NCBI GenBank assembly: GCA_032158295.1 | Contig: CM063256.1 | Coordinates: 558,001-622,000 of the forward strand | Length of the DNA: 64,000 bases | Direction: 5' to 3' | From: Pycnopodia helianthoides | Lineage: Eukaryota > Echinodermata > Asteroidea > Forcipulatida > Asteriidae | Shown: one piece after another, positions 30,001 through 45,000 of the stretch | Numbering within the stretch: position 1 is the first letter of the stretch | How the letters are laid out: every line of letters begins with the position of its first letter | The notes under the pieces: generated by a model | Told to the model about the DNA's origin: nothing | Database searches by the model: none | Seen by the model: the letters and a program-made list of their open reading frames with translations, nothing else | Translations under genes and position numbers: made by a program

Positions 30001-33000
30001 CAGCTTTCTATTTTGAAAACCCAACGATCAAAAATTCAGTCAGTGAAAGGTAATGTATGACCAAATTGCAGTATTTTTTACCATGTGAGGGCGTGTGAAC
30101 CAAATTATTACCTGATGCAAAATAAGTCAAAATAAACTATTTTTTTCGTTGTTGCCATTATCATTATTATTTATTTGGCAATTAATGAACGAAAAGAACA
30201 TACAGACAGTCAAAATAAAATAAACTGTAATCATCATGTAAGGAAATTAGCAAAAAATACAGTCAATTTATCAAATGAAATCATTGTATCCAATGAAATC
30301 ATTGGGCCTGTAAGACCAGTGTCTGTCTCTATCCTTGCGGATAAAGACAGGGTGACCAGTCTAGATGAGATGTAGAATCTCACCTCTTGTTGAAGACCTC
30401 ATCAAAGTCAGCCCAGTTGAGGTCAGTGTTCTTCAAGACTGCAGGTGATGTAAGACGTATCGTTAGCCTTAGGGTGATTCAATAGTGCATCACCCAGCTG
30501 GTGGATCTTCTTGTGTTGCGGTTTGTGGCTCTCGTACTTGCGAGAAATCTCCTGAAGAATGAGAAGAGACAGTGTGTTAAACTACTGCTGGTAAAGAACT
30601 TTTGCTGCTGTTGAAATACTGAGCACTTTGGAGTCCTCTTTTTTTTAAATAAGGAATTAATAATGAAGTTTTTATAATGTAGATTTCAAGAGTTGAAGGA
30701 AACAGTTGAGGAAGAATGGTGTAAAACATGTATGATATTTGGCTCTTGGAAAAATTAGAAAGTATTATTGACTAAAGGTACTTGTACTATGGTATAGGTT
30801 TTGATAGGCTTTTCAGGCTGTTTGAAACAAATTTTGCTGATTTTTTTAAAGGGCAAACAAATCGGACATCAGATTATTATCATGCCTGGTAAAAAGAATA
30901 TCATTTGTTTGTTTAGTTTTGTTGAGGACAAGAGATATGGCATATAAATCATGTGATGAAGGAACAAAGTTGCTATTTATTACTGGGTTTGTGTAGCGGA
31001 CTTACCCTGAGTACAGACTCTGATGTATCTTGGGTCATCACCTCCCTGGACTCTAGGGTCTCTAGGTCCGGTAGGAGCCAGTCCTCAAAGTCGTCCACCT
31101 CCCGCTCAAACTCGGCCAGCTTCTCCGACAGCCCGTTCAGCCCGTCACCGTGCTTCTTGGTGGCGGCGTCCACCACGCCGTAGCGAGAGTTGACCTGGTC
31201 CAGCTTGGTCTGGATCAGCTGGGCATCCTTGGCGTCTTTGGTCTGCATGAACTGCTTGGCGGCTGTGTTGACGGCGTCAATGGCTGGTCGGTGATTGGTG
31301 ATGTCATCCTCCAGGATCTAATGGGGAAGTCAGGAAAAAGTCTCAGTTTAAAGGTAGGGTGACTTTTGATAATTATAAGATCATGACCATAAAAACTTAC
31401 TTGGTAAAGAGCACTGGTGAGCTGTTGGTATTATAAAAACTTGTTAGACACAAGAACGGCACCCTTTGAAGTAATGTAGCTTTAGAGAAAGAGGTCATTT
31501 TTAACCAAAACTTAAGCAAAATTTGTTGTGCTTGAGCTACTTTTTGTGCTTAAGCAGCTCTATGAAAGTGGGCCCTGTTGACGCACTTGACGTGTCCAAC
31601 TCATAGAAGAAAAAACAAATTCTTCCCCAGAATTTTGTTATTATCATCTATGATTACCTTGGTGTTCTCGATCTGCTCTAGCACCGGTTCCCGTCGGGCC
31701 TGGATGATAGTTCCCTTCTCCAAGTTGTGTTCTTTCTTCTCTGCCTCATCCAACCATCGGAGGAGCATGTCCAGGTTTTCATCAACGCTCTGGGCGTAGC
31801 TCAGGGCCTGTTGGAGTTTCTCAAGTAGGTCATTGACGGCAAGCTTCCAGCGCCCTGTAGCGCTCAACGATGACACCTTTAGAGGGAAACATTTCAGAAA
31901 GGTTATTCAGCTCATTCTCTCTGAGACAAATTAAATAACGACAATCTAATCCTCCTGTATCAATTATTGACTTTAAACATTCGACCACTTCAGATTGAAT
32001 GACGTCTTTATCCGCCAATTTTTTTTACAGACTCTGGAAAACATGCCTTGTAAATCCCTTTCTGGGGTTATTGCATAACCCCTGTTTCAAGACCTTTGTC
32101 TTGTTGTTGTACAAATTGCAACAGAATGGCAGGCTGCCACCATTGTTCATCATTATATTGGCTAAAAGGGAGGCCCAAGTCCGAGTGTTCCGAGACTCCA
32201 CCAGTACCATGTCCGGGGTTCTGCGAATCACAGTAAGTGACTACTCAATTTTCTCACAAGACAACATCAAAACCTTTGTCTTTCCTTTGTCAAGTCAGGG
32301 TGTTATTGTATCAACAAGATTTTCAAGGGAAAAAACTATTACTCAAGAACTCAAAAAAGTTTGAAAATAATATCGCAGGTGCACACGGACAATTTTTGGA
32401 AATACGATGCAATGTGGTTAAAAGCCAACTGTGGACTCTGTACTGCTACTGCTGTAATAGATACTTGCAAATTGAATAATAGAATGGTTGATTGATGATT
32501 GATTGATTGGATTGATTGATTGATTGATTGATTGATTAATATTTAAAGTTACCTGTTGTCCTTTGCACCACTGGTTTGACTTCTGGCTGGACATTGATCA
32601 CATCCTCACCCTTGTCTTTCACATTCTCAACATCACTGGCATGGTTGACCACATCTTCATGGAAAGTCTGCATGCAGGATAATTCAATGAAAATGCACAA
32701 GTGTCAGGGCAGTGCTGAAGCTCATTTTCAACCCAGTCACAACTCTGTCAGTTCCAGATTCTCAAAAGTATAAGTTACTTGTAGCTTATAAAAATACTCA
32801 TGAAAGACTCTTCAAAGTTTCAGCTATTTCAAATACCGACTTTCTCTGTATTCCTTACTGTATTTACAAAATGAACTTTTGTTTAAATTGCCTACATCTT
32901 AAAACCCCTCCTTCCCAGACATTTTGATGAGATTTTATGAAAATGAAAAATCCTGAACACTGGATAACTTCCTCTGGATGTGGTAATAAAGCTCCATGAA

Positions 33001-36000
33001 TGCACAGAATGTTACATGTTAGAGGTTTAGAGACTCTCTGCATCATTTCAAGTAGATATCTGAAGGTCTGGTCATAACAAGGGCAAGTCTTTTCATCTCT
33101 GTGATGGTAAGTTTGTTCTTTCAAGAAAATCTGAACGTGCAGGGAGATGAGTGAAAAAACCTGAAATCAGGACAAATCCTGACGAGTCACATGCCTGACT
33201 TCGGTGAAAAGTAGACATTTTAATTTAAAACCTAAGCACGCCACGTTTTGTTACCACATAGAGCAAATGTGCAATTACTTTCATTTAATTTTCATTTCAT
33301 TTATTCTGGTTGTGAAGCCAAGCACTCTCAGAAAGTGAACTTATTCCCTATACTAGCCAAGAACCCCATGGAGAGAAGACAATGAAGGAAGTTTTAGTTT
33401 TAGGTGTGGGAGGAAAACCCCAAAGAATTATTTCAGAAAAAACCCACACATTTAGGCAGGGAATGAAAAACCCAATCCACGTAGTGCCCCGGTATGATTT
33501 GAACTGGGGTCCCCAGAGGTGGAAGGCAAGGCAAGATACCACTACGCCAACCTGACTGCCCACCTTACCGTTTGCTACGCTAGGCAAAATTGCTGAAACT
33601 GGTGAATAAAAAGTGATTCAAAGGTCACAAAATAATGACAGAAACGAAATATACATTACCTGGACTTTCTGGATTTGTCTGATGATGGAATCAGCCTTGA
33701 CTCCGATGGGCTCCTTCTGCAAGGTGTCCAGGGTCTTCTCGGCCTGAGACAGCCACGTGGAGGTCCCAGTCACCTTGTCATGGTAAGCCTGGTGTTTCTC
33801 CACCAGCTCCTGGAGTGTCTTGCCGTGTTTGCCGGAGCGAAGCTTCAGCTTCTCAAAGCGTCCGTTCATATCGTTGAGAAGGTTGCGGATGGTGTTGCTC
33901 TCGGGGGTCTCCTGGAAGGAGCGGGTGACTTGGCGAGGGAGGGTGTTGTTGCGGAAGTCTCCTAGCTCTTGGCGATACACCTTGTAGTGAAATTCAAGCA
34001 AACAAAAAGAAACATAAAGAGCAAGGCTCAACATTTTTAGTTATCATCTACATATTTGTTAAACAAAGCTTTTGAAGAGATGTTTATTTTCTTCCCCCAA
34101 CTTCCGGAATCCTGAAAAATTGTTCCAACAATCAAGATTAAGTAGCCAGAAAAAAGGTACCCGCTAAATACCCTTGTTCTATTTGCTGTTTTTCACAGGT
34201 TTCTAGTAAATTTTAACGCAGCAGACAAATTTACCCAGCAAAACTTTTGTTAAGCAGCCAAGTAACTTTCTGCACTTTTACTACACAATTATTAAATCAA
34301 AAGATTCTCAATGAGAAATGAAAATATACATCCGACGCAACCCTGAAGCTTCACCCACCTTAGAGAAATCTAAGAATGTCTGCCCGGCCTTGTTCAGGAA
34401 CTTCAAGTCGCCCTTCTGGTCGTTGATGTCATCGATGAACTGCACATGATCGGTGGACTGCTCCTTCAGCGTTGGCAGCTCCTGGCCGACGTTCTTCTCA
34501 GCGGCGTCGATCTGCTGCTCGGCCACCTTCAGCCAGTCGATGAACTCCGTGAAGTCCACCTCCAGCTTGTGCACATCCTCGATGCCGGAGTTCAACTTCT
34601 TGATGCGGTTGTGGGTGGCGGTGTGGACGTTGTCGTAGCGGGTCTGGAGCTGCGACTGCCCGTCGCGGAGACGCGTCTGGTCCGGGGATGGGATGTTGTC
34701 ACCGAAGACACTGAAGAGCTGCTCAATGTCTTCGATGCATTGGAGTATCGGCTGCTGGTGTGCTTGGATGTCATCATGAAGTGGCTAAGATGATTAAACA
34801 AAAAGACAATCAACATTTACAAAATTGCAACTGATACATCTTTAGTTAAAGGCAAACCTTTGGTTTTAGGTACCGCTCGGTTGTTTACATCCTATCTAAA
34901 TGTAGGTATATACAATAAAACTAACCTGTAAAAATTTAATTTCAAAAGGTGGTTGCGTTTTTGAGATATCACCGAAAATCTGGAGCGGTTATGTTCATGC
35001 AGGAAGAATAAACCACAATCGGAACACAATCTGAGAAACCTTTTCATGCAGAAACTTTTCTCAGATTGAAATGTTTTCGAATCCCTCTCACTAAAACCAC
35101 ATTCCTTCAAAGGGAATTGTTTCTCAAAATGTTATACATTATCAACAGCTGCAGTGCTTCTTACCACGTAAGTTTTTAGGGTCATAAATTTTTGGAGTAA
35201 TTACCAAAGGTATACAGTCCCTTTAAGTTTATAAAGTTTTTAACAGTTAGGGTTAGGAGAAAGACTCTGCTATAAAGGTCGAAACGTCAGGCCACTAACT
35301 AATTTTTGCACATTTGATGGCCGTAAACTATCTGTTATACTGACAGCTGATTCTGAGCAAGTTGCAGTTATCCTGTTACCTTGTGTTGGCTGTACTGTTT
35401 AGCCAGTGGCTGTGATTGTTCACTCATTGGCTGCTCTGCTCCTAGAGCTTGTTCTGCCTTGGTCAGCCAGTCCAGCAGCTCCTGAAGACGGAGGCTCTTG
35501 TCTCTGATCTGCCCCTCAAGGCGCATCTGTGTCAACAAGACAGAATATATAATTTTAAAAAACAATTCTGGGCAGTTCACAATAAGTTGTACAACGCTTC
35601 CCTTTCCCGAGTGTCCAAAAGCATTCCTAAAACCAGCTGAACTCCTTAGGACTATGCAGCCCCGGCAGCCAAATCACAAAGACAAATCCTACCCAATTAC
35701 TCATGGGCGCTGAGAAGCATTATAATAAGTAATAACAAAAGTGGCTTCTTATATAGCGCTCAAATCCGTCACTCAGTGATGCTCCAATATTATTATATAA
35801 TTTATCCAGCTAAGTATGTGGAGCTACGTTTTGAAGTAAGAGACCTTTTTCCTTTGTATAACACCATGCAATGGTTTACACGGTGCTGTGGCGCAATATG
35901 CTGCCAATCAAACCAGGAGCACCGGGGCAAACCCCATCTCTTTACGATAAGAGCACCAGTTCTTTTACATGCATTACACAACACACAAGACCTACGGCTT

Positions 36001-39000
36001 TACGTCCCATCCGAAAGACGAAGCAATAATGGTTCAGTGTCTTGCTTAAGGACACAAGTGTCAAACCTGAGACTCGAACCCACACTCTGCTGATCAGAAA
36101 AAACCAGAGCTTGAGTCCGGTGCTTTTATCCGCTCGGCCATGAAACACCACATAGTTAAGCATCTTTACTTAAAGACACAAGTTACAGGATTCATCACAC
36201 ATCTTTATCTCCACATCACAAAGAGAAAAAGCAAAGAATGGTGTTAACATCAACCCCAAAGCACTCACCCTGTAGTCATATTCCTTCTGCAGCTGAGCGA
36301 GTCGATCAACAGATTCCTTCATCCAGTCATCCACCTTGTTGTAATCCCCGTCATAGTTCAACCGTAGCTCCTCGATCCGTCGCTCCATCTCGTCCCGTTG
36401 CTTGGGGGACAGACGGTCGCGGTTCTTACGCAGGAACTGCTCTGAGCTGGTGACCACGTCGGCCATGTTGGGCTGTTTGCTGCGTACATCGGAGTGGACA
36501 CCCTGTACAATATAAAGTAGATTTATGAATAAAAACTTCTAATCCAAAATTGAATTAGTTTACAACAACCAACTAGTAGTTTATGATATTCGTCAGTGAA
36601 CAGTTCCCCAGAGTTTCTTCTATGCATATAGTTTGTTTTTCCCCTCTTAGACTAGCTTCAGTATTTTTTGGCTTCTTTTATTTTAATATTTTAGCTACAA
36701 ATAGAATAAAGATTATCCATGGAAACCACCCAAAAATTGTAAATAGGAAAGGGACTTGAAATCTGATCAAATATCTTACAAGACAAAAATTAGATTTTTT
36801 GCTTTTGAACCCAAACTTATTTTACTTTTTTTCTCTTACCTTGAAGACTTCAATCTCTTTGGTGAGCGGTTGGATTTCATTGCTCATGGGTCTAGTCTTC
36901 TCCATCTTGGCCTCTGAGCTGGTCACCCAGTCCTTGGAGCTCTTGAGGTTGGAGTTCTGCTCCACCCATTGCTCTGACAGCATCAGGTCATCCAGAGCGA
37001 TCTGCATGCGACGTAACAGATCGTCGTAGCGGTGCACAACATCGGTGACTTCACGCTGGATCTCTGTCTCACCTGTAGGTAGTATCAAGTATTTTTAAAA
37101 AGAAAGAGAGTTTGAATGTTGTAATTTTAAGAGCACCTAACAGAGCTGCCAACATATGCATCGTGCGATCAGGAAGATTTTGCACAACAATCAGGGAGAT
37201 TTTCAGAACCACATTCAACTTAGATGGGAAAAAGTTTCCACTATCAGGGAGATTTCCAAATTTGTTCATCAGAACATGGAAAGATTGGTTTATTTTCAGG
37301 GAACTTTCTGCAGAATCAGGGAGAGTTGGCAGCTCTGCACTAAATCTGACCTTCAAATACACAAGACAACAAATCATTAAAAAAAGTCTGATTTGATATT
37401 ATAATAAGATTATTTTGACTGTAAAACAAAACCAGTAATTTCATGTTTAATACGTTTGTGACTTTGATACCAATTTGATTTTTTTGCTTTCTTTAAATAT
37501 TTTGTATATTTTTGGGTGTTGCCTACACGAAAGAACCTTGACTATTCTCTAAGGTGTTTAGGTTGGGCTGAACAACTTTTAGTTTTTTTTTTTTTTTTTT
37601 TAATTGCACCCTTAAAAGATAGCAGGTTGGTGGTTGAAACATCTACACAGGGCACAAACAACTGGGTTTCTTACCTAAGAATTGGACCGGTTCATCAACC
37701 GCCCTTGGTGTCTTGTCTTTGGTGATATCAGAGAGCTCTGTAGAGCGATAGTGAGGTGCTGACTGGACCGGTTGGACTACTTCCTTCTTCAAGGTGTCCA
37801 CGATGGTCCCTGTCTTGGTGTTGTCGTCCACTCTGGGTTTGTAGTCGATGATCTCCTTCTGCAACGGCTGGTGGATCAAGCGAGAACACAACAATCTTAC
37901 AAAATGAACCGATATTTCCAGTCGCAACGATCTCATCACAAGGAGAGAGCAGGGAAAGGATGAAATTTGATCAAAGGTACCGTCCAAGATAGACTCTTGA
38001 CAAATGTTATAGGGGGCTGAAGAGCTTTACCTTGAGTTCCTTGAGTTGGACCTGGATGGTGTTGAGATCCAGGGCTTCTGGTTGCACCTGATCCAGGCGA
38101 CGCTCAGTGGTGTCAAGCCAGTAGGTAACATCCTTGCGTGTGGTGCCGTAGCGCTTGCTTGCTGCCGTTAGCTCATCAAATTGTTTGTTCCTGCAGAAAA
38201 TGAAGATGTTTTGTAAAATGTTAAGGTTACAGTTAGGCAGTCCATCAAAGGCAGGCCAAGCTCTTTGATGCATTGAGGAAATGAGAATTCATCACTTGCT
38301 GTTTGTGAATATTGTTTATTGTTCATTCCTTTAAGAAACATGGGTGGTCGGATTGGCGTAGTGGTAACTTTCCTCGCCTTCAACCTTTAGGACCACGGTT
38401 CGAATCCTGCCTGCTGCACTATGTGGATTGTGTTTTCAGTCCCTACCTGATTGTGTGGGTTTTCCCTATAATAATTCTCTCGGAGTTTCCCTCCAACACC
38501 TAAAAATAAATCTTCCGTCTTTGTCTTATCTCTATGGGGTTCTTGGCTAGTATAGTAATTAAGTTCGATTTTCTGAGAGTCCCTGGCTTCACAACCAGAA
38601 TTAATCAATGAAATGAAATGAACAAATTAAACAACATTCCATTTCCATTAGGAGACTGACTGCATCTATTTCCTAGTACTCTGTTCTTGATTTGTATATT
38701 TTTTTTTACCTCTTGGCCAGGATGTCTTCAAACGCCTTCCAGTTGAAGTCAACATTGGTGAGGATAGCCGTGACATGGGATGTATCCTTGGCTTTGGTGT
38801 CCTTGATCAGCTCATCTCCCATCTGCTTGATCTTCTTGAGAGGAGGACGATGGTTGTCCAACTGTCGACGGAGATCCTGAGGTAGAACAAAACAAGAAGA
38901 TATCGTGTAAGGAGAGTTTTAATTCCAGGATTAGGGAGGGGTCTGCAAACCACACAGTCATCTTTATTGCATTAACTTGCATTGAAGAAGAACCTCATAT

Positions 39001-42000
39001 CTGAATAACAAACATATTTCAGCCATCTTTTTTTTTCTCCTCATATAAACTAATGTAATCAAATCGAGGCTGGAAGTGAAAAAAAGTCTGATCCCTTTTT
39101 GGATGATGGAGATTAAGTATCTGTGATTGAGACTGCACTTAGGGGACATGACCATTACATTTGGAACCCCTTGCACTGACATCACACACGGCTGCTCTCT
39201 ACGCATGATACTCCATTTTGCTGGAGGACATGTTGCGCATCTCACTGCGTGCACGTCGCCTGCACAGAAACCAATTCCCAAAATGGCACCAAAAAATGTT
39301 GACTAACCTGAAGTTTGCTGCCAAATTCTGGCAGGTCTTGCTGGGTGACCTCATTGCTCTCCAGCGTGTCAAGCGAGGGCAGCAGCCAGTCCTCCAGTTG
39401 CTCCACCTCGTTCTCAAACTCGGACAGCTTGTAGGTGAGTGTGTCCAGGTAGTCACCGTGGTTGGTGGTGGTGCCGGCGATGCGGGAGTACCGATCGTTG
39501 ATGTCGTCCAGCTTGCCCTGGAGCTGGCGTGCCTCGTTGGGCTCGCTGCTCTGGATGAGGTCCTTGGCGCTCACGTTGACCGTCTCGATTGCGGGCCGGT
39601 GATTCTCAATGTCCGACTGGTTGACCTGGGATACAATAATAATCATTGGAGACAACCAATTTAGACATTTCTCTACGATACAGTAAAGCAACAGGTTCAG
39701 TTACGTCGTAATACGAACATTACAAGAGGGGCAAACATTAAAAAATAAACTTTTGTTTTGCTAAAAAGTTTTTGGACATCAAAACCAAAAGTGAAATGAA
39801 CCATGCTTTATACTTTTTTCCAATTTAGACCCTCAAAATCACATCAAATAATTAACAGATACCCCCAAGATCTAGAGGATGAAGCCCCACACAAAATTAT
39901 AACTTCTCTAAAATAGAGGCAATGAGAAACACTGAATCCTGTTACGCATCAGAAAATCCTTAGATAATACTGAGTTCTTATACAGCGCTTTATCACACCC
40001 GGTGGGCGTCTCAAAGCGCTCAGAATTTTGTCCTGCAAGTATGTGGAGCAACATTTTTAGTATGAGACCTTTTTTACTTTACATAGCACCATGTAATGGT
40101 TTACATTACAATTTGCTGCCAATCAAACCAGGAACACCGGGGCGAACCCCTTCTCTAATCGATAAGTGTACTGGGTTCTTTTACATGCATTACACAGCAC
40201 ACGAGACCAACGGCTTAACGTCCCATCGGAAGGACGCAGCAACGATGGTGAAGTGTCTTGCTTAAGGACACAAGTATCACGACCAAGACTCGAGCCCACA
40301 CTCTGCTGATCAGAAACACCAGAGCTCAAGTTCGATGCTCTTATCAGCTCGGCCACGACATGCCACATCTTTCCAAAGAAATCCAAAATCGCTTAAGATT
40401 GAACCCACCTTTTGCTCTTGCATGTTCTGTAGCAATGGCTCTCTCTTGATGGCGATGAGAGTTCCCTTCTCCATCTTGTGCGTGTTCCTCTCTGCCTCAT
40501 CCAGCCATCTCAGCAGCATGTCGAGCTGATCTTTCACATCCACACACTGGGCCAGGGCTCGCTGTAAGTCCTTCAGTCGCTTGGCGATCTGGGCTTGGAG
40601 GGCCTCATAGCGGCGGACAATGTCATCTACACAAGCAAATATTTTATATGGTTATCACTGGTGCTTACATTCACTTTTCTTGTAATTCTTGCTCATGTAA
40701 AAAGTCTCTTATTGGAAGGAGTGCTGGCTCTGACATGAACCTTTTGGTTTGTTCTAAACAATTCAACGAGCTTGCTCAAGTCATCTTCAGGAGACTAATC
40801 GGTGGGGCGTGGATGATACTTAAAAACAAGTGGATTGTGGACAAGTGGATTGTGGACAAGTGGGTTGTGGACAAGTGGATTGTGGACAAGTGGATTGTGG
40901 ACAAGTGGATTGTGGACAAGTGGATTGTGGACAAGTGGATTGTGGACAAGTGGATTGTGGACAAGTGGGTTGTGGACAAGTGGATTGTGGACAAGTGGGT
41001 TGTGGACAAGTGGATTGTGGACAAGTGGGTTGTGGACAAGTGGATTGTGGACAAGTGGATTGTGGACAAGTGGAGTGTGGACAAGAGTATTCTGCAGTGG
41101 ACGAGAGGTTTAGGGTAACACCACAAACACTGTGATACAAGTCTCAAGGGAGGGTTTAGTGAACGTTACCTGTGTTCCTAGTGATCTCTGGTCGCAGATC
41201 TTCTTGCACCTCAATCACTTCACTTCCAGATTCCTTGACGTTGTCAACATCTCGGAGATGGAAGACCACATCGTCGCGGAGCGCCTAGGAGAAATAAACA
41301 CAAGATGTTAAGAAACAACTCATTCAAAATTGGAATGATCATAGACTCACATTGGGCTGAAAGAGAAGGAAAAAGTTCTGCAGACAGATAGAGAAAATGA
41401 CTAAACTACGAATGGCCTCAACGAAAGAATAACTGCAATAATTCTGTGACCGACTGGAATTTTTGTTTGGCTTACCTCCACTTTGTCGATCTGCTTCTGT
41501 ACACTAATAGGATCAGCTCCGATGGGCTCTTTGGTCAAGTTCTCAACCACCTTCTCTGCTCCAGGAAGCCAGTCCAGCATGGTGTCGCTGGCTTTCTTGT
41601 AGGTCTGGTGACGCTGTACAAGGTCCTGTAGGAACTCAGTGTGCTTGGCTGAGGTGCGTTTCAGCTCGTTGAAGCGATCACTGAAGTCCTTGAGCTTGTT
41701 GTTGATGGTCTGGGTCTCTGGGCTCTCTGTGAAGGAGCGGATGAACTCACGAGGCAGCACGGTGGCACGGAACTCGGAGAGATCTTGGCGGTACACCTGG
41801 GTTATGACAAACAAACATAAACAGTTTTGTTTTAGGGATTTCAAAGGCCACGACCAGAATTCAAACCCTTGTTTTGATCACTCAGCAATGTGTGCCTTAT
41901 ACTAGGATTCTTTGGAAGATTTCAGTTAGAATTCAGGCAATCGATTTACCTTGGCTGCATCAAGGAACTTCAACCCTGTCACGTTCATGAATCTCAGGTC

Positions 42001-45000
42001 AGCTGCCTCACCCAGGACTTCCTCATTGAACCCCCTCTGTTTGCCACTCTGTTCCTTCAGTGTGGTCAGGTCGCGCCCGATGGTTTTCAGGGCAGTCTGT
42101 TGGGTCTGCTCGGCCGTGGCAATCCAGGGCTCAAACTCCTGCTGGTCATCACTGAACTTGACAAGTTCATCCACGGCTGTCGTCAGCTGAAAAAACAAAT
42201 CCAATTTACAGTTTTATTTATGGACTACTAATAGAAGAACTTATTTTTTAATGTAGAACTTTTAGTAAACGACAATTCAGTTCAAACAAATGGTACTTCG
42301 ATGCTGAAATGACAATCTCCAATATTGCATGACTGAAATAACTCATTGTTGTTGAAACAAAGTCAACTATTCTAGTCAGGCCATAAATCTACACATAGGT
42401 CACAAAGACCGTGGCCTCGTTGCCCTGGTCTTGGCCTTGGTGCCCCTTCAAAAGTTCCCCACAGAATGTAAGATTTTTCGAATAGAAGTGCCCTTTGCAA
42501 ATGAAAATAGCCTTGCCCTCTCAAAGATGAAATTCAGGCCTACTATTCAACTTATGTTTCTCAGTATCGCTATTTTCCTGACTTCAACCGTTTCAGACGA
42601 AAATATTTCTATAAGGGGGTATTTGTATTTAAGTGTCATACTATAATCAGATGTGTTGTGATTACCTTAGTCTGTCTGTTGGTTGATTGGTAGTTGACCA
42701 CACCGTAGCGTGTCTTGAGCTCTGTCTGAAGATTACGCAGTCTGGTTTGGTTAGATTGATCAACCCTGTTACCATACTGCTTCAAGAAGCTCTCTACGTC
42801 TTGAACCACTTCAGGATGGGCTGTTGATGCTCTTGGATGTCCTTGTTCAGGGCCTGGGGGGAAGGAAATGAGGAGAGACGATCAGACATTGTCAAGGCGA
42901 GATAACTCCACGATGAAGACATTTACTGAACTTGTACTTGAATCATGGTTGGGTGGAAATGAACAAAAACTAAACATCAGGAGGTAAAATTTGTCAAGAA
43001 CCGAGGAAGTTTTTATTCTATTGAGCCGGAAACTTATCAAGAAATGACTAGATTTCCCTTTTGCCTTTTTTCTTCTTAATTTGCAGAGTGAGAAAATATC
43101 TGGCTTGGGGAGAAATTGTACAAATTCTTTACAACGAATCTGCTTAATGCTCATAAAGTTTGAAGGCAATAGGGTTCAGTAAATAAAACTTATTACTCAC
43201 TTTTTTAACCTGTTATTTAAACCCTCTTACAATTTTACAAATGTTTGTTCATTTCATATTTTTTTAAATTTCTCATGCAGTATGTTTTCTGCAACAAAAT
43301 GAAGCATCATGTATAACCGCAGAGCCATGAGTGGTCATTCAATCACAACACCATGCTAATATTAATATTCCATAATCCTACAGGAAATTCATTTTGGCTT
43401 TTAGGTTTTTTTTTTAGTTATATTTGTCTCACTAAATAAACAATCGGTTTGCTCAAAACAAGACTAAGAACTTTGGTTTTCTGTTTATGATTTAAAAGAC
43501 TATCAAGTAATAAACCACAAGGGAAACTGACTGGGTAAATTTTAAACAACTTGCGGTTGAACAAAGAAAACTTGGCTTGAGCTGGATTTGAACCAACGAC
43601 CTCGTGATTAACCAACAACTGAGCTATCTAGCCCTATTTTGTTTCCCTATTTTGTCAATATCTTTGTTCGGGGGTGCCAGTCAGAAGCCATACAACCAGT
43701 AACTGCCGTGTAGCCAGGGATCTTACCCAAGTTTACAATACAACCTGGGAAGCGGCAGCCACGGGATCACCTTAAAAGATGGCCACACAAGGATTTCTTT
43801 GGTTTATGTTCTGTGTTGATGGCATAACACTTTGTAGTAATATGACAGCTTAAAAAAATTGAAATCTGTCAATTTTTAAACAAATTGTTCGGAAGAATGA
43901 TGAGGGATGTGGGTGGCTTCACATGATTCAATCAGCAACTCAAATTTACATCGAAATCAACAGAGAATGAAACTTTACATCAAAACAAAAAGTACAACCC
44001 AAATCTTTAAGAAATAAAATGAATATTTAAATGTCCGCAACTTAAAAGCACATTCTGATTCATGAGAGTCTTTCTCCATAGAGCCGGTTATCATGCAGAA
44101 AGCGTAATTCCCGTTTCTTAATCAGCCACAAACGAAAACAACGATCGCAGCATCAATGATGCTCAAGGAGTGATATGACAAACGTGCCACCGAGAACTAT
44201 CCACATTTACATTCAATACACAGATACGCAACATTTTATCAAATGTTGGATCAACATAAATCTCACATTAAAACTGCACCACTAAAACACATACATCACC
44301 AAAAAAAATCAATCACTTTCCTCCCAAATGGATGGTTACTTTTGACTTCAGTAATCAGTGTGCACAACATAACAAAGCACCCCACATGATTGACTTTAAT
44401 CATGCAGCTACATGACAGAAAATAGGGAATTGTTCCCCAAATAGTCTTACTATAAGTTGCTTGTATGTTGTCTGCATTGGCTGGTAGGTGGAGAGAGGCA
44501 TTAACAACATATTAATACAGCAATCAAGTTTAACACACATCGATTTAGCCTTGATCCTAATCATCACAAATCTAGAATCCAATTAGGTCTGCCAGGAATT
44601 AAGAAGATTCAATACTGCAGAGACAATCCATTGAAACCTGCTTAGCTTAAGATCAGGGCTATGCTTACTGCACAATTCTGTACTTGCGATCACCATTCTC
44701 CGCTTACTGTGCAAGCCCCAAATTTCTGCGCAATTTGTGTAAGCGAAGAATGCCTACTAACGTCAAGTGCACACATGCACAAGCAAAAATTCCCTGCTAA
44801 CCCGTAAAATACGCTTGATGTAAGTGCAGAATTCCCTGCTTCCGTAAGCACTGATTCTTTGTTTAGGGTAAGCAGAGCCATGAAATTGGGCCCAGGGTCC
44901 AATTTCATAAAGATGTTAAGCAGACACTTTCTGCTCAGCAAAAATTAGCAGGGTACCAGTCACAAACAATACATAATATGGCTGGTAACCTGCTTCTACT

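Noticed and set aside
40827..41086. CRISPR array
   Set aside because: The repeats are contiguous 15-bp units without spacers, in an intron of a eukaryotic gene.
40776..41147. Long pentapeptide-repeat ORFs on both strands (DKWIV, GQVDC, STCPQ types)
   Set aside because: They are translations of the 15-bp minisatellite in multiple frames at once, lie in an intron, and have no codon or start context of their own.
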